64,000 nucleotides of DNA from Alcanivoracaceae bacterium. Its GTDB lineage: Bacteria > Pseudomonadota > Gammaproteobacteria > Pseudomonadales > Alcanivoracaceae. The stretch is taken from NCBI GenBank assembly GCA_029210325.1, contig JARGPU010000003.1, forward strand, positions 157,501 to 221,500, in the 5' to 3' direction. The notes under the pieces were generated by a model that saw only the letters and a program-made list of their open reading frames with translations, was not told the origin of the DNA and did no database searches. Shown piece after piece: positions 61,984-64,000 of this stretch; position 1 is the first letter of the stretch, and every line of letters starts with the position of its first letter. Made by a program: the position numbers and the translations under genes.

Positions 61984-63396
61984 ATGTCAACGAAATCAAG
62001 CACAACTGATGCCATTCAGACCAAAGTGATCAACGCCACATCCAGAGTGGTGCCAATGCACTTGCAAATCCAGGCACTGAAGATGTTGGTGAAGGCAAAA
62101 AAAAGCATCATCGGCAGGCAGCGCCCCCCGCTCAACTTTGTCGAAGCGCCTGTGCCCGATGTCAACACACTGGCGCTCGAGGATATCGACCTGAGCAACC
62201 CGTTTTTGTACCGTCAAGACCAGTGGCGCGCCTATTTCAAACGGCTGCGTGATGAGGCGCCGGTGCACTACCAGAAGAACAGTCCATTCGGGCCGTTCTG
62301 GTCGATAACGCGCTATGAGGACATTCTGTTCGTGGACAAGAATCACGAGCTGTTTTCCTCCGAGCCGCAGATTATTCTGGGCGATCCTCCGGAAGGGCTG
62401 TCGGTGGAAATGTTCATCGCCATGGATCCGCCCAAACATGACGTGCAGCGCAAGGCAGTGCAGGGTGTGGTCGCGCCCAAAAACCTGAAGGAAATGGAAG
62501 GACTGATCCGCACCCGCGCCGGGGAAGTGCTCGACAGCCTGCCTCTGGGCGAACCCTTTAACTGGGTGCCGGCCGTGTCGAAGGAACTGACCGGGCGCAT
62601 GCTGGCCACGCTGCTGGATTTCCCTTACGAGGAACGTCACAAGCTGGTTGACTGGTCGGATCGCTTGTCTGGCGCAGCATCAGCGACCGGCGGCGAGTTT
62701 ACCGATGAAGACCGCATGTTCGACGACGCAGCAGATATGGCGAGGGCTTTCTCCAGACTATGGCGCGACAAGGAAGCACGCCGTGCAGCTGGCGAAGAGC
62801 CCGGTTTCGATTTGATCAGTATGTTGCAGAGCAACGAAGATACAAAGGACTTGATCAATCGTCCGATGGAGTTTATCGGGAACCTGGCGCTGCTTATCGT
62901 TGGTGGCAATGACACCACCCGCAACTCCATGAGCGGCGGCGTGCTGGCCTTGAATCAGTTCCCCGAGGAGTTCGCCAAACTCAAGGCGAACCCGGAGCTG
63001 ATTCCGAACATGGTCTCGGAAATCATCCGCTGGCAAACCCCGCTGGCAAATATGCGCCGGGTTGCTGCGCAGGACGTGGAACTGCGTGGTCAGACGATCA
63101 AGAAGGGTGATCGCGTGGTGATGTGGTACGCCTCGGGCAATCGGGACGAGCGCAAGTTCGAAAATCCGGATCAGCTCATTATTGATCGCAAGGACGCCCG
63201 GAACCATATTTCTTTTGGTTACGGAGTTCACCGTTGTATGGGTAACCGTCTGGCCGAATTGCAACTGCGCATCCTCTGGGAAGAATTGCTCAAGCGCTTT
63301 GATAACATCGAAGTTGTCGGTGAGCCGGAGCGCGTGCAGTCCAACTTCGTGCGCGGCTATTCCAGGTTGATGGTCAAGCTGACGGCAAAAAGTTAA
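61984..63396 (+). CDS. cyp153A: CYP153 family alkane hydroxylase
   Basis: 470 residues. Soluble bacterial P450 performing terminal hydroxylation of medium-chain alkanes or fatty acids. I-helix GGNDTTRNS (about 303-311), the ExxR motif in the K-helix region (EIIRWQ), and heme loop FGYGVHRCMGNRLAE with thiolate Cys418, characteristic of CYP153. It is bracketed by its ferredoxin and a GMC alcohol dehydrogenase. Its TAA overlaps the ATG of the next gene (TAATG). Confidence 0.94.
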   Translation: MSTKSSTTDAIQTKVINATSRVVPMHLQIQALKMLVKAKKSIIGRQRPPLNFVEAPVPDVNTLALEDIDLSNPFLYRQDQWRAYFKRLRDEAPVHYQKNSPFGPFWSITRYEDILFVDKNHELFSSEPQIILGDPPEGLSVEMFIAMDPPKHDVQRKAVQGVVAPKNLKEMEGLIRTRAGEVLDSLPLGEPFNWVPAVSKELTGRMLATLLDFPYEERHKLVDWSDRLSGAASATGGEFTDEDRMFDDAADMARAFSRLWRDKEARRAAGEEPGFDLISMLQSNEDTKDLINRPMEFIGNLALLIVGGNDTTRNSMSGGVLALNQFPEEFAKLKANPELIPNMVSEIIRWQTPLANMRRVAAQDVELRGQTIKKGDRVVMWYASGNRDERKFENPDQLIIDRKDARNHISFGYGVHRCMGNRLAELQLRILWEELLKRFDNIEVVGEPERVQSNFVRGYSRLMVKLTAKS

Positions 63397-64000
63397 TGAG
63401 CCGTCTGACCGAAGAGACGTCCGAACAATTCGATTATGTGGTGGTCGGTGCGGGCTCAGCCGGATGTGCCGTCGCCAGCCGACTGTCTGAGAGTGGTCGC
63501 TATTCCGTGCTGCTGCTCGAAGCCGGTCCTGAGAGCCGCCGCAATCCTTTTGTGAGCATGCCGCTGGGTTTTCTGCAGCTGATGTTCAGTCGCCGCTACA
63601 ACTGGCAGTTCAATACCGAACCGCAGCGTCACATGCACGGCCGCGCGCTGTTCCAACCGCGCGGCAAGATGCTTGGCGGCTCCAGCGGCATAAACGCGCA
63701 GGTCTATATCCGCGGGCATGCCTGGGACTATGACGAGTGGGCACGCCTGGGTTGCAACGGCTGGTCGTACACCGAGGTGCTGCCTTACTTTCGCAGGTCC
63801 GAACATTTCGAGCCGAAGCTGACGTCGGCTGAGGCAGCTTTTCACGGTCAGGGCGGTCCACTCAATGTGGCCGAGCGCCGCTATACCAATCCGCTGAGCG
63901 TGGCGTTCGTCGAGGCGGCGACACAGGCGGGCTACCGGCGCAATACGGATTTCAACGGCAGTGAACAGGAGGGCGTGGGGTTCTACTACGCCTATCAGAA
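63396..64000 (+). CDS. alkJ: GMC-family alcohol dehydrogenase, 3' end outside the window
   Basis: 201 codons of an N-terminus running off the right edge. The FAD motif VVGAGSAGCAVASRLSES (about 16-33), the GMC region FQPRGKMLGGSSGINAQVYIRG (about 87-108) and GGPLNVAERRYTNPL (about 150) identify the family. It would oxidise the alkanol made by CYP153. The start overlaps the P450 stop codon, so the genes are coupled. It is a paralogue of the GMC gene at 49096. Confidence 0.9.
   Translation, partial: MSRLTEETSEQFDYVVVGAGSAGCAVASRLSESGRYSVLLLEAGPESRRNPFVSMPLGFLQLMFSRRYNWQFNTEPQRHMHGRALFQPRGKMLGGSSGINAQVYIRGHAWDYDEWARLGCNGWSYTEVLPYFRRSEHFEPKLTSAEAAFHGQGGPLNVAERRYTNPLSVAFVEAATQAGYRRNTDFNGSEQEGVGFYYAYQ

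Overview
The window looks like chromosomal DNA of a hydrocarbon-degrading gammaproteobacterium, most likely an Alcanivorax-type (Alcanivorax/Alloalcanivorax) organism. The evidence is the gene content: a CYP153 alkane hydroxylase with its ferredoxin and a GMC alcohol dehydrogenase behind an AraC regulator, an AlmA-like flavin monooxygenase, a FadL-type porin and several acyl-CoA and thioesterase genes. The conserved uvrY-uvrC-pgsA-tRNA(Gly, Cys, Leu) order also fits a gammaproteobacterium. No rRNA or CRISPR array was seen.

Layout. 1-9.3 kb: end of an unidentified gene, a large lipoprotein, then the methylcitrate cycle operon for propionyl-CoA (GntR regulator, prpB, prpC, acnD, prpF), which has two matching GntR-type operators. 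9.4-22.6 kb: housekeeping and accessory genes: a membrane-anchored GltB-like flavoprotein coupled to gor, a cytochrome P450, an orphan ParA, a DUF805 protein, twin secreted paralogues, a PhaC-like hydrolase, two thioesterases, a TetR/di-iron protein divergon, and yccA-tusDCB. 22.7-26.9 kb: tRNA-Ser, uvrY/gacA, uvrC, pgsA and the tRNA-Gly/Cys/Leu cluster.

26.9-41.9 kb: a probable integrated element beginning directly at the 3' end of tRNA-Leu, a known integration hotspot. It carries an inovirus Gp2-like replication protein, an AlpA regulator, a HerA/FtsK-type ATPase, a decayed SRAP gene, exported proteins of unknown function, an XRE repressor, a recombination-directionality-factor-like protein, a YqaJ nuclease, DUF932, RadC and a two-gene cargo. 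No integrase and no second attachment site were found.

42.2-64.0 kb: a hydrocarbon and lipid catabolism locus. A forward operon (PF10118 protein, BtrH-like protein, two thioesterases, acyl-CoA ligase, two acyl-CoA dehydrogenases, GMC oxidoreductase) converges with a reverse operon (alpha/beta hydrolase, AlmA-like monooxygenase, SDR, second PF10118 protein, thioesterase). Next come a FadL-type porin with a 1029-residue Ig-like lipoprotein, then the AraC regulator and the CYP153 operon, which runs off the end. The promoters of the first three transcription units share a palindrome, TTGG-N8-CCAA, at 42216, 55537 and 60275. This suggests one regulator coordinates uptake, terminal or subterminal oxidation, activation and beta-oxidation. 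The prp operon would handle propionyl-CoA from odd-chain or branched substrates.
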